Positions 1 through 22,476 of a stretch of DNA of 41,000 nucleotides are shown in pieces (within the stretch, counting starts at the first letter, position 1; each line of letters starts with the position of its first letter). Position numbers and translations under genes: made by a program. Under the pieces are notes generated by a model. That model did not search any database. It was given only the letters and a program-made list of their open reading frames with translations, and was not told the DNA's origin. Location: NCBI GenBank assembly GCA_016946835.1, contig JACVTC010000043.1, positions 987,501 through 1,028,500 on the forward strand, given 5' to 3'. This DNA comes from Neocallimastix lanati (nom. inval.). Taxonomy: Eukaryota; Neocallimastigomycota; Neocallimastigomycetes; Neocallimastigales; Neocallimastigaceae.

Positions 1-1
1 A

Positions 2-343
2 AAAAGTTTATTTTTGGAAAGAAGTCTCTACTTGAACGAAGATGATTTTCATGAATATCAAACAAAACGCATTGAAATCATGAAGATGAAATTTATAATA
101 GAAAAATTAGCTGTACTTGTAAAATATTTGCAATATTCTTCACCATTATTATTAACAACTCTTTTATTATATATATATAAAAAAAGGGCAAGGGAATGGC
201 TTGTCTTATTTAAATGTGCCTATCAACTTTTAACCTATAAATTAAATAATCCATATGCGGTTATTACTTCACCTCAATACAAACAAACAAATAAAAAAAA
301 AAATAAAAAAAAAAAAAAAAGAATGGAATTAATTTATACTTAA
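2..343 (+). CDS. 3' end of an unrecognised protein (5' end outside window)
   Basis: One frame is open from the window edge to a TAA at 341-343. The first part reads like real coding sequence, with mixed charged and hydrophobic residues (for example LNEDDFHEYQTKRIEI and KKRAREWLVLFKCAYQLL). The last part decays into Lys/Asn from an A-rich tract, which may be true C-terminus or a read-through intron. A short hydrophobic stretch (SSPLLLTTLLLYIY, around 140-178) could be a membrane segment or just part of a helix. There is no methionine that must be the start, so I treat this as the terminal exon of a gene entering from the left. I do not recognise the family. It lies about 720 bp upstream of SPEF2 on the same strand. 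Confidence 0.4.
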   Translation, partial: KSLFLERSLYLNEDDFHEYQTKRIEIMKMKFIIEKLAVLVKYLQYSSPLLLTTLLLYIYKKRAREWLVLFKCAYQLLTYKLNNPYAVITSPQYKQTNKKKNKKKKKRMELIYT

Positions 344-608
344 AGAAATTTTTTATTTTTTTATCAATTAAATATTAATTTAATTAATCTAATTATGATT
401 AATATTCATAATCTTTCCATTAAAATTATCGTTTATATTTATAAAATACATTAATTTAATGTATTATAAATTGGAAATGTAATTATTAAAAAAAATATAA
501 AATGAAGGAAATATTTAAATAAATAAATAATAAAAAAATTTTAATTGAAATTTATTAATATTTAAGATTTAAAAAATAATTTTTTTTTTTTTTTTTTTAA
601 GTATTTTA

Positions 609-661
<53 letters not shown>

Positions 662-1066
662 CATAAACAAATTTAATATTTATAAAAAACAGAAAAATAA
701 AAAATTAAATTTTTTAATTTTTAAGAATCATAATAAAAATATAATTGTAATTGTAGTTTTTCATGATTAATAATAGTAGAAAAATAAAAAATATATGATA
801 AAGTTATTCATGATTTTTTTTATATTGAAAAATATACATGAAATAAAAAATAAAAAATAAAAAAACAAAAAATATTAATAAATATATAGTAAATCAATGA
901 TAATATTATTTTTTAAAAAATATTAATAAAAAATATTAAAAAAAAAAAAAAAAAAAAAAGAATATATTTATTATATATATATTTTGTTTTTTTATAATAC
1001 TAGAAAAAATATATTAAAAGGAAATAAAGAAATAATTAATATTATAATAATAACACTCCATTCATA
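344..1066. other. AT-rich intergenic region upstream of SPEF2
   Basis: No gene is seen. The stretch contains long T runs (about 581-598 and 612-661) and an A run (about 940-959). Homopolymer poly(dA:dT) tracts like these often exclude nucleosomes near promoters in AT-rich genomes. That they act as the SPEF2 promoter is inference; no specific transcription factor site is recognisable. Confidence 0.4.
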
Positions 1067-12098
<11,032 letters not shown>

Positions 12099-12298
12099 CT
12101 ATAAAAAAAAATATTACACTAATTCTTTTTTTTTTTTTTAATAATTTATATATTGAATTTGCTCTATAATTATTATTACATATAATAAAGAAAATTGATA
12201 TTGAAACAATTGAAAACAATAAATAATTAATATGAATTGTTCATATTTCAATGAAACTATTATATTACATATATTTTTTATCTTGTATTGTTTTACTA

Positions 12299-12490
<192 letters not shown>

Positions 12491-12710
12491 AATAAAACAT
12501 AGAAAATTTTTCATTTTATTAAAAAGTTATTATTACAACTATTACTTTAAATTGTAATTTATAAATAAAATTTTTCTTAAAAAAAAAAACGAAAAATTAA
12601 CAAAAACTAAACTAATCTAAAAATTATATTTTGATTTTGTATATATAAAATAATATGAAATTATAAATAAAAAAAAAAAAAGGCTATAATAAAATAATAA
12701 TATATTAAAA

Positions 12711-12821
12711 TAATAATAATATATATATTTTTAATAGAAAGAGAATATACTATCATTACTTTGTCAATAATAATAATATATATATTTTTAATAGAAAGAG
12801 AATATACTACCATTACTTTGT
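12711..12821. repeat. 57-bp-period direct repeat, two copies
   Basis: Copies at 12711-12764 and 12768-12821 differ by one base (TATCATT against TACCATT). Each contains AGAAAGAGAATATACTA followed by CATTACTTTG. This resembles the sequences at 12943-12982 and 13751-13789, which I read as LINE 3' ends on the minus strand. Confidence 0.85.
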
Positions 12822-13125
12822 TTATTAATTAATAAAATAATACATTGTATCCGTTATAAATGAAAATATATATTATATAATTAAGATAAAAATATGTATA
12901 TTTAAAATGTATATATTTTTTTTCCCTCTTTTTTTTTTTCCGTTTAGACTAGGAAGAGAATAACTTCCAATACTTTGTTAAATAGATAACTATATTTTTA
13001 CATAATTTAAAGGTAAAAATAAAATGTATGTAAAAGATTAAGTAAAATAAAAAATAATAAAAACTAAAAATAAAAAAAAAAAATTTAATTAATCATAGAA
13101 AATTTAATAAAGAATAAAAGCAATT

Positions 13126-13365
13126 TCAAAAGTAAAAAAAAAATTCGGTGTGATATATACCATATGTAGTAACATGGTTACCATTTAAATCTTCCACAAA
13201 TAGACCACCAAAACGTTTTTTATTTCCAATATTCACACCATATATATAAAAATTATCTATTATTATATCATTTATAAACAAATTAAATAATATATGAGAT
13301 AGTGGACAGCCTTGTCCTTCTCCTCGATTAATAGAGAATTCACCGGAGAACACGTTTAGGTAATG
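13126..13365 (-). pseudogene. Reverse transcriptase fragment with altered catalytic box
   Basis: Minus-strand reading gives INRGEGQGCPLSHILFNLFI followed by a block ending GGLFVEDL. This is the classic LINE-type RT core, in which QGCPLSPLLFNLFI precedes a (F/Y)xDD active site. Here the expected FADD-like box reads FVED, so one catalytic aspartate is replaced by glutamate. The frame then runs into unrelated residues and a stop. It is part of copy B of the LINE cluster and is not expected to be active. Confidence 0.75.
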
Positions 13366-13719
13366 AGTAAATAAGTTTCAATAAAAAATAAAGTTAATGT
13401 ACCTCAATAAAAGTAAAAAAAAAAAATTAAAAGTAATTTTTTGTATATTTTGGTATTACAAGATCATTTCTACCAAAAAATAGTAATAAAATAAAACAAA
13501 GAAGTAACATCCAAAATGAAGATATACGTTGTGACCACTAAACTCTTACTCTAACCAAGAAAAATATTATCAGGAGATTAATTACCATAGATTCGTATTA
13601 CCTTTTTCATAAAATGTACTATGTGGTTATAGTAGCTCATATTTTTCCACATCGATTAGACGTTGACTCTCCTGGTTATAAGGGGTTTTTTTACGGTTTT
13701 ATCTACTATACTAATATTC

Positions 13720-13753
<34 letters not shown>

Positions 13754-13908
13754 CAGGGAAGAGAATACACTTCCAAAAACTTTATTAAATTTTATTTTAA
13801 AAAATACATGTAGGTGAAAAGTACATTAGAAATTAAAAATAAAAAATTAAAAAATAAAAAATAAAAAATAAAAAAGCTCGAAAATACTATGTATTTCGGC
13901 AAGTTGTA

Positions 13909-14290
13909 CTATGCGGGAATTTTACCCTTCCTATCAAATAAAAAAGAAATAAAATTTAGAAGTAACATCCTTAAAATAGATAGTGTGGTGTCCACTAAAC
14001 TCTTCCCGGATTCATCATTTATTGAGCTACTAGGGCGAGAATCACCCTTCGTAGTAATAGATGATAATCCTGTATTTTCATTATGCCTTATCAGTACGAC
14101 GTCGACGCTCTTGGTTAAGTTTGATATTTTGCAATACCTATCAAATAATAGCTCAAACGAACTACTTATGATAGGTATTGCATTTGTTAAGAGTTCCGCC
14201 AAGCCCACAATTTTTGGAACAGGTGACTCAGATGAACCTTTGAAAAGTAGTTCATTTAAATGTCTCTGTTCCCCAACTAATATTCCAATG
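13909..14290 (-). pseudogene. Upstream reverse transcriptase fragment (LINE copy A)
   Basis: The minus strand reads through segments such as SVDVVLIRHNENTG, ITTKGDSRPSSSIND and GKSLVDTTLSILRMLL. These resemble the LINE pattern in which a 'VVLI...KKGD...NYR.ISL..T..KI' block begins the RT domain. The base composition is clearly less AT-rich than the surroundings. No methionine or complete domain is present, and the opposite-strand open frame here is a shadow. Confidence 0.6.
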
Positions 14291-14371
14291 AGGATTAAAT
14301 TTTCTTTAAATTTAAAATTTTATCTTTTATTACTATTTTTACTAATAATAACAAAAAATTATATATTTACC

Positions 14372-14372
<1 letters not shown>

Positions 14373-14419
<47 letters not shown>

Positions 14420-14671
14420 GCTTTTATAAACATATTAAAATTATTTACATAATTTTCTTTAATATTTATTTAATAAAATTGATTTATATTTTAACATTGT
14501 TAAAACTAAAGAAAAGAAAATAATCACATTAATTAAAAGAATTTTTTATTCTTATTATTACTACTATTATTTCAATTTGGGAATTATTTGATTATTTTCT
14601 TTTTTATTCTTGTTTCTTTATATATATATATATTTATTATAATAAAAGATTCATTAAATTTTTTATATTTG

Positions 14672-14703
<32 letters not shown>

Positions 14704-15118
14704 TGAATAGATATAAAAAATTAAACAATAAAAAAGATAATTATTAAAGTCTTGATTTATATAAACATTTTATCATTTTTGCTAACTTTTTAATTATGAT
14801 TTTTTAAAAAGAAAAAAAAAAAAATAAATAATATTCATTATTATATGTATAAAATATGAATATTTATAATATATAATTAGATTTTGTTTTTGTATTATTC
14901 TAAAATATATATTTGTTTCCAATTATATGATATATTTGAAATTTGATTTTTCATTTTCATATATTATTATTTTTTGAATGAATTTATATAAATTATATTA
15001 AAAACTTCGACATTTTTACTTTTTCTTTTTTAAAAAAAAGAGAAAAATCATTGCTTAAAATAAAAATAAAAGATGTATTTTTCCTTTTTAAAAATTCAAT
15101 AATGTAATGATAGTAAAT
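14373..15118. other. AT-rich intergenic region between LINE relics and Cdc42-like gene
   Basis: An A run of about 46 nt occupies 14373-14418, and a short ATT array lies at about 14679-14703. No coding sequence or RNA gene is recognisable. The last few hundred bases should include the 3' UTR of the minus-strand GTPase gene. Confidence 0.5.
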
Positions 15119-16098
15119 CTATAATAATACACAATTCTTTTTTGACTTATCTGAACAACCTAAAGCAACAAGGATAGCTTCATCAAAAACATTTTTTAAA
15201 CCTTTTTGAGTTAAGGCACTACATTCAACATATTTTACACATTTGAGTTCCTTAGCTAATTTATGACCTTGTTCATAAGTAATAGGACGTTTACAGAATT
15301 TTCCTAATTTATCTAAAGTTGTCTTGTCGTTACGTAAATCAATTTGAGTACCAACTAATATTATGGGGACACCAGCACAATAAGTTTGAATTTCTGGAAT
15401 CCATTTTTGTCGTATATTATCAAAACTAGTTGGAATAACTACAGAGAAACACATTAAGAAAACATCAGTATGAGGATATGAAAGTGATCTGATGTTATCA
15501 AAATCTTCTTGACCTATTTTATTTATAAATATTAAGATTATTCAATAAATGTTATTAATTTTAATTATAATCATAATAATTTACGAACCTGCAGTATCGA
15601 ATAAACCTAATTTGTATGGAACATTTCCAATGTTAACTTTTGCCAAGTAATTATCGAAAACCTAATTTTTTAAATATGAATTTTGTTGTTTGTTTGTCAA
15701 TTTTCAATCATACAATATTATTATAAATTATTATATACTAATATTTATATTTACAGTTGGAACATAACCAGTTGGGAATTCATTTGTTGTATATGAAATA
15801 AGAAGACAAGTCTATTAAATTTAAAGTATAGAATTCATTATTAATAATATTTTATTTTTATTTCTTATTTTCATTATTTTATTTAATAAGATTGTTTTTT
15901 TATATATGTTTAATATGTTTATTTTAAATTTCACATAATGCTTAATCTATTTTATTTTTTAAAATTGATTATATATTTGTATTGAAAAATATATATATTT
16001 TATAATTTTTTTATTTTTTTTTTATTAATAAAATGAAATTTTACTTTTCCCACAGCACCATCTCCGACAACGACAATCTTTATAGCGTTTTGTTGCAT
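15119..16098 (-). CDS. CDC42: Cdc42-like Rho-family small GTPase, 4 exons
   Basis: Exons on the minus strand: 16098-16045, 15811-15755, 15661-15589 and 15513-15119, all in phase, 579 nt and 192 residues. Motifs seen: P-loop GDGAVGKT (12-19, split by intron 1 after Lys18), switch I VPTVFDNY with Thr37, switch II DTAGQEDF with Gln63, GTQIDL in place of NKxD, the SAL nucleotide-binding loop in [18 protein letters not shown], and a C-terminal CVLL prenylation box preceded by a short basic stretch (KSKKN). Phe58 in GLFDTAGQ favours Cdc42 over Rac, which has Trp at that position. KRPITYEQG and CVLL also fit Cdc42. The final Leu predicts geranylgeranylation. The protein would cycle between GDP and GTP at membranes and direct polarity and actin organisation. 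Length and catalytic residues are normal, so it looks functional. A Rac-like assignment is the main alternative. Confidence 0.93.
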
Positions 16099-16390
16099 TA
16101 TGTTAAATTTTATTTATTTTTAAATAATATTAAAAAAAAGTATTGTATAAAAAAAAAATTTATTTATTGCTGAAATATATATAATTTATAAAATAAAAAT
16201 TTTTCGCTTTGTTGATTTTTTATTTTAATTTATTAGTTTTTATTTATTTATTTCTATTTTAAATTTATTTTTAAAATTATTATTTAGGTATAAACGATTA
16301 CTTTAATTTATAATTAATTATTTTAATTTTGTTTATATTATGTTAATTATGTTTGATTCTGTTTTATTTTGTTTTATTAATAATATATCT

Positions 16391-16424
16391 TTCTTTCTTT
16401 TTTCTTTTCTTTCTTTTCTTCAAG
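16391..16424 (-). promoter_or_regulatory. Pyrimidine-rich tract upstream of Cdc42-like gene
   Basis: About 34 nt of nearly pure C/T on the plus strand (G/A on the coding strand) lie about 290 bp upstream of the start codon. Purine/pyrimidine-skewed tracts occur in fungal promoters and 5' UTRs, but a role here is only suggested by position. Confidence 0.25.
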
Positions 16425-16856
16425 TTTTAAAACTTTTGTATTGAAAAGAAAAAAAAATAAATAAATATAAATAGTTTATCTTTTTAATTTATCTTCTAAT
16501 TTTTATTTTATTTTTTTTTTTAAAAAAAAAAGAGAGAATTCTTTTCTAAATTTTTTGTAAATTTTATCTTTCTGTTTAATACTGAATTAAATGTTTACTT
16601 CTTTCTTTAATCCTTTTTATCTTAATATTTTTAATAAATTTTAAATTTATTCTAATCTAATTTTTATTTATATTTTTGTTGAAGTTTTATAAAAAAAAAG
16701 AATAAAAATTTCTAAAAAAAAGTTTTAAATAATATCGCTATTGTTTAATTTAATAGATAAAAAAATAAATAGTAATAAATAAATAATAAAACATATTAAA
16801 TATAATATAAATATATATTAAATCAATTCTACTTAATAATACTAATAAATTATAAA

Positions 16857-17051
16857 TAATAAATATTAAATAATAAATAATAAATAATAAATAATAAATA
16901 ATAAATAATAAATAATAAATAATAAATAATAAATAATAAATAATAAATAATAAATAATAAATAATAAATAATAAATAATAAATAATAAATAATAAATAAT
17001 AAATAATAAATAATAAATAAATAATAAATAAATAATAAATAATAAATAATA
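16857..17051. repeat. 7-bp tandem repeat (AAATAAT)n
   Basis: About 195 bp of AAATAAT units with a few 4-bp slips near 17017-17035. Because 7 is not a multiple of 3 it cycles through frames, which explains the spurious Tyr/Leu/Phe/Ile reading frame on the other strand. Confidence 0.95.
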
Positions 17052-17930
17052 AAAATAAAAAAATGAAACATAAATAATTAATATTGTATAAGTATATAAT
17101 AAAAGTGAATATTTTATAATATACTTTTAATACATTGTTAATATATTATATTAGTAGTCAAAAATCCACATTTATAAAATATATTGTAAGTTTATTGAAT
17201 ATAGTATATTTATAGATATAAAAATATTTGTTTTTATTTTATTTTTTACTTAATGAATTAAATGAATAATTACAATAATATTTTAAATTTGATTTAAATA
17301 TTTTATAAATTCATATCCAATAAATGTATTGATAATATATTAATTGATGTAATACAAAATATATTTTTATATAATTAGTTTACATATACTATCTTTAATT
17401 CAATATATTTAATAAATATATATTAAAATAAATTAAAATATAATCTATTTTAAAATAGTTCATCAACAAATAAAGGTAATACAAAACTAAGTTTTGATTT
17501 GATTACAATGTAAATATTCAATATATTAATCCATAAAATATTCGTTTTTTTTAATTTAAATTTAAAAAATTTCCTTTTTTTTATATTTAATCAACCACTT
17601 TAATTTTATTTAATTTTATTTACCATAACATACATAACACAAAAAAAAAGTTTTTTTATTTTTTATTTTTACCTAATTAATGAATTAAAAAATAATATAT
17701 TTAAAATATATTGTTTATTAATCTTGTTTATATTAAATTATATAATATTTAATATATTTGTATATAATTTATATTAAATTATTTCAAAAAAATTAAAAAA
17801 TAAAACACCATAAAAAATATATTAATATGAAAAAAATTTTTTTAATTGATATATATTAAATGAATGTAAATTTGAATATCTAATATTAATATATAAATAA
17901 ATAATAACAATTATATAATAATAATAAATT
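17052..17930. other. AT-rich intergenic DNA, no gene seen
   Basis: Both strands are closed by frequent stops. Several poly-A and poly-T runs are present, but no tRNA, rRNA or coding pattern is visible. Confidence 0.5.
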
Positions 17931-18270
17931 ATAAATAATAAATTATAATAATAATAAATAATAATAATAAATAATAATAAATAATAATAATAAATAATAG
18001 TAGTAAATAATAATAATAAATAATAACAAATAATATACTAATAATAATAAAAAAGGAATAATAAATGCAATAATATTAAATAAATAAATAAACAATAATA
18101 ATAATAATAAAAATAAATAAATGAACAATAATAATAATAATAAAAATAAATAAATAAATAAATAAATAACAATAATATATAATAGTACTAAATAATAAAT
18201 AAAAAGGAATAATAAATGCAACAATAATAAATAAATAAATAAATAAATAAATAATAACAGTACTAAATAA
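17931..18270. repeat. Degenerate AAT/AAAT array with a 150-bp internal duplication
   Basis: Mixed ATA and AAAT units contain a distinctive block, AAAGGAATAATAAATGCAA, that appears at about 18052 and again at about 18202. The sequence around the two blocks (AGTACTAAATAA and similar) is also partly repeated. This suggests a segment of about 150 bp was duplicated within the array. Confidence 0.7.
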
Positions 18271-18331
18271 AAAATAAAAACAATAATTAATAATTCTATG
18301 ATATTTATAATGTATTATAAATATATTTTTA

Positions 18332-18415
18332 TTTTAATATATATAGTTTTTATCATTTATTTTAATATATATAGTTTTTATCATTTATTTTAATATATAT
18401 AGTTTTTATCATTTA
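18332..18415. repeat. 28-bp tandem repeat, three perfect copies
   Basis: The unit TTTTAATATATATAGTTTTT plus ATCATTTA occurs at 18332-18359, 18360-18387 and 18388-18415 with no visible differences. It is intergenic. Confidence 0.95.
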
Positions 18416-18659
18416 AAAAAATACGGAAGTTTCTTAATATTTTTTAATATTTTATATGTTAATATAATATTAGTTCATTTAATCTTTTTTTGTTATTAAA
18501 GTTTTCAATGTTTTAATTTTATTCAGCTAATATACATTAATATACATTATTTATATGTAATATGTATTTTTCTTTTAAAAAATGTTAACAATATTCTTTA
18601 AATTTATCATTAATAAAATATATACTATAGGCAAAATAATTTAGAGATTAATTATTTTT

Positions 18660-18895
18660 TTAGGCTAGGATTAACGAGAGGAGAGGACAATAGGGCTCTC
18701 TAAATTAGCAATTATATAGTCTAGCAAGAGGAATACTTATCATGGGGAGTAAACATTAACTTTATTTATAGGGAAAAACCCTTGATGAAAATCCCATATA
18801 AATTCACGAAGTTGAGGGGTCGATTCAGAAACCTTATATGTGTTAGTCCTAAGTACTAACCACCAGGATAAAAGCTGGAAAAACAGAAATTTATT
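18660..18895. other. Less AT-rich island, possible decayed element
   Basis: This stretch of about 235 bp stands out from the surrounding DNA by its G and C content and balanced codon-like texture. No frame stays open on either strand. A block at 18718-18740 (AGTCTAGCAAGAGGAATACT) loosely resembles the LINE 3'-end motif at 12943-12982. A relic of a retroelement is my best guess; a structured non-coding RNA is the alternative. I could not match it to a known RNA family. Confidence 0.35.
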
Positions 18896-21019
18896 ATGAT
18901 TATTTAAATAGTTTAAATAAGTTATAACATATTAAATGATAATAAATTTTAAAATGAAATATATATATATATTTTATTTTATTCTTTATTATTGAGTTCT
19001 GTTACTATATATATAATTATATTTTAAAATCAATAAATTTTATAAAATTATATTATTAGAATAAAATATAATAAATTATTATTATATACTAAATACAATT
19101 ATAAAGATAAAAAATTATATTTTAAAGTTTATAATAAATGATTTCCTTTAATTTATAATAATAGAATTTTGAGAGTTGTATTATCATTATATTCGGTTTT
19201 TAATAAGATTTAATACAATTTTTTTGAATACTTCATATACTAATAAATATTCTATTAAAACAAAATGAAATAAATAAATAATAAATTATTAATTTATCTT
19301 TAATATTTTTAGGATAAATATTTAATAACTATATAATTTTGTAAAATTACTTATTTTTTAAATATTTAATAACTATGTAATTTTGTATAATATCTTGCAT
19401 ATTTTAAATATATATAAATAAAACAAGTTTTATTTATTTTTTTATTTATATATCAATCTTTTAATTTAAAAATTTACTTATATTTTTATGAAAACTTTAA
19501 AACATAATTATTTTTTATTCAAAATGATTATGATTTATATTTATTTTAATCTTATCTACTAAAATAAATCTTTTATTTATATTTGTATTTTTATAATTAT
19601 GAAAAAATAATTCTACATGAATATTTAAAAATTTTGAATCTTTTTACACTTATATTTTTTTTTTTTAAAAAAAAAAAAAAAACTATTTAAAAATACAATA
19701 TAAAAATCTATTTACTAATAAATCATTATTAAAATTTATATTACATAATCAGTAAATAAAAAAATATATATATAAAACTTTGTTATGTAAAATGAGTTTA
19801 ATTCATGGTATTTTCATCCTCATATATATACCTTTTTAATTATACAAAAAATTTTTTTATTCATATAATTACATATATAAACAAAATCAAATAATGAAAA
19901 TTACTTTATATTATTTTTTACGAAAGTATTTTTTAAAATAAATATATGTGGACATTTATATATATATAAGATTATTAAAGTATTAAGGTATTATTTGTCT
20001 AATTATTATAATTATTTTATTAGACAAACAACAGTTTTCTTAAATTGAACTAATTAAATTAAAAAAATGTTAATATTTTTTTATATGGATAATTTGTAAT
20101 AATAAAAAATAAATAAAAATTGGTTACACTATTTTATTAATAAATTAAATGTATAATCCATATAAAAAAATACAATATAATTAGTTTTGTAATTAAAATT
20201 TTTAATTTTATTTCTATTATTTAGTATTTCTATAATATGTTTTTAATAATATATATTTATTTTTACTTATAGAATTGGGAAATGTGGCTTTTAATAAATA
20301 ACGTAATAAATAAATTATTTTAATAAATAATGTCAAATTAGGGTTAAATATATTTTTTAATTATTATGTTTTTTATATTTATTTAAAAAAATATAAAAAA
20401 AAAATAAATACAAATTATTCCTGAAATCTACAAAAAATATTTAAAAAAAAAAAAAAAAAAAAGAAAACATATAAAAATTAAAAAGGATTATATATCCAAA
20501 AAATATATAAAAAAAAAATTCTTTAAAAACAAAATATTCTTTAAAAATAAATATTTAAATAAAGGCTTTTGAAAATATTTTTCTTTTTTAACTTTCATGT
20601 TTTTAATTTTATAGTATTCGTAGAATTAATGATATAAATATAAAAGATATTAATAAAAATATTCAATAATAATAATTTTATTTTTATTATGCATTTTAAT
20701 AGAAAATTTTTGTTTTATAATGCAAAAGTTAATAATAAAAATAAAAAAATCAGAATATAAAAATAAAAATATTTAATAGAAATTTGTTTTATAGTAATAT
20801 AGATAAAAAAGCTATTAATAAAAATATAAAAATAATAATTATTTTTTAGTAACAGTTTTACTTATTTCTAAACCAGATTATAATTTATTTATTTGTTTGT
20901 ATATAATTATGTTATAAATATTAAAAAATTTATGGCTTTAGTATTAACAATATGAGCGCCACATTACGAAATACAACTTTCAGAAATGAACCAAAGTGAC
21001 ATAATTAAAATCATTAAAT

Positions 21020-21051
<32 letters not shown>

Positions 21052-21600
21052 TTTTCATTATTTAATTTTTCCATAATAATTAATAATTATAATAATATTT
21101 ATGATATTTATGAATATTATATATATCATATTTCATAATTAGATTTAGATTCTTTTTTTTTTTTTTTTTTTATTTCATATTATAACCATTTAAAAATTTA
21201 AAATTTATATATTATAAACATATAATAAAAATATATCCATTTATATATATAATAAAATATATTTTATAATTATTTCAATTATGTATAATATTAAACAATA
21301 TAATTATAAAAATCAATAACAATAAAATTAATAATTTAAATATATTTTTCTTAAAATATAATATTCTCTTTATAGATGATTTTTTAATTTTAATTCTGAT
21401 TATTTTTTCAGTATTTTGTTAATATAGTTTATTAAGGACAATATAAGTTGCTTAATGATTTTAAATTACCACAAGGCACCAATTATTCTATTAAGTAGTT
21501 TTATTTTAGTATATAATGTTATTTATATTACTTTAATAATTTAATTTTATTTGAATTTAGTAAATAGAAATTATTTTTTTTTTCTTTTTTTTATTTTAAC
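18896..21600. other. AT-rich intergenic DNA with small inverted repeat
   Basis: No gene is recognised. A 10-bp inverted repeat, TTTGTCTAAT and ATTAGACAAA, lies at 19994-20003 and 20019-20028 with a 15-nt loop. A short less AT-rich patch at about 20935-21000 contains GAGCGCCACATTACG, which is too short to identify. Confidence 0.5.
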
Positions 21601-21629
21601 ATTACTAACAATGGTAATTTTACTAATTA

Positions 21630-21835
21630 TAAATTTAAGGGACAGTTAAGACGAGTTAAAATAATAACAACTATGTGCTAAGTACCCAAATAATTAAAGA
21701 CTATAACTCTTAATGAGATGGTGACACAGTTTGTAGAGAAGAGCAAAGAAGAACTCCTGCTATGCAAAGTGTTGAATATAATATCCTTTTCATATCTTTT
21801 CTTCCTATCAATTAGAATGCAACATCTTTTTATAT
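21630..21835. other. Second less AT-rich island, unidentified
   Basis: Like the island at 18660-18895 this differs in composition from its surroundings. A short plus-strand frame reads EMVTQFVEKSKEELLLCKVL (from about 21713), and a minus-strand frame reads MKRILYSTLCIAGVLLCSSL. Neither continues into anything recognisable, and no introns can be placed. A decayed coding sequence, probably of a mobile element, is possible. Confidence 0.3.
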
Positions 21836-21874
21836 TCACTTTTTTTTATATTAATTAATATGAATAATTAAATA

Positions 21875-22040
<166 letters not shown>

Positions 22041-22290
22041 CAAAAAGTTAAAAAAAAAAAGACAATAAAAAATAAATTATAAAAATAATTAACATAAAAA
22101 AAATTTTTTTTTTTTTTTTTTTTTATTTGTAATATATTTATTTTTTATTTTATATATATATATATTTTTTATAATAAAATAACTAATATTTAAAGATTTA
22201 TTTAAAGAAAAAATAAAATTAATAATAAAAAATTAATTAAAAATAAAAATAAAATAAAGCGGACATATTTAAATAAATAGGTCTATAATA

Positions 22291-22344
22291 TAAATTAATA
22301 ATTCATATATATATAATTATATATATATATGAATTATTAATTTA
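22291..22344. repeat. Long palindrome upstream of COP1
   Basis: Arms at 22291-22315 and 22320-22344 are perfect 25-bp reverse complements around a 4-nt centre. The outer part of each arm is not simple AT alternation (TAAATTAATAATTCAT), so this is more than an (AT)n run. It ends 132 bp before the proposed COP1 start codon. Confidence 0.9.
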
Positions 22345-22476
22345 GAAACTAAAATACAATAAAATGAATTTTTGATTAGGGCATAAAATATAATTTTATA
22401 CTTGATTATAAAAAGTATTGAAATTTAGTATTTTTAATAATTATTGTAAATAGGTCTATTGTTAAAAAAAAATAAA

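Larger units (their letters stand above)
12711..14290 (-). mobile_element. Cluster of decayed LINE-type (non-LTR) retrotransposon fragments
   Basis: At least two diverged, truncated copies lie in the same orientation. Copy A (about 14290-13900) and copy B (about 13690-13000) share the same segment: 13928-14125 aligns with 13471-13690, including matching AAGAAGTAACATCC-like and GTCCACTAAACTCTT-like blocks. Both translate on the minus strand to the early reverse-transcriptase region (KSLVDTTLSILRMLLLNFIS in copy A). Copy B then continues to the QGCPLS box. On the minus strand, copies end in a related motif (GGAAGTTATTCTCTTCC-like, at 13789-13751 and 12982-12943) followed by A-rich sequence, as expected of LINE 3' tails. 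Stops and frameshifts make both copies non-functional. The family name is not assigned. Confidence 0.7.

Noticed and set aside
13889-14452. Plus-strand 187-codon open frame
   Set aside because: The minus strand matches reverse-transcriptase motifs, and the plus frame ends in a poly-Lys run from an A tract; it is a shadow.
16850-17071. Minus-strand Tyr/Leu/Ile/Phe frame
   Set aside because: The 7-bp AAATAAT repeat cycles through frames without stops on that strand.
16857-18415. CRISPR-like array
   Set aside because: Repeats are contiguous with no unique spacers, the genome is eukaryotic, and no cas genes are present.
18725-18760. Possible U1 snRNA start (ATACTTAT)
   Set aside because: The 5' splice-site pairing element should read ATACTTACCT; here it is ATACTTATCA, and the following stem-loops are not recognisable.
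18825-18850. tRNA T-arm-like string GGTCGATTC
   Set aside because: No matching T stem, anticodon arm or acceptor stem could be built around it.
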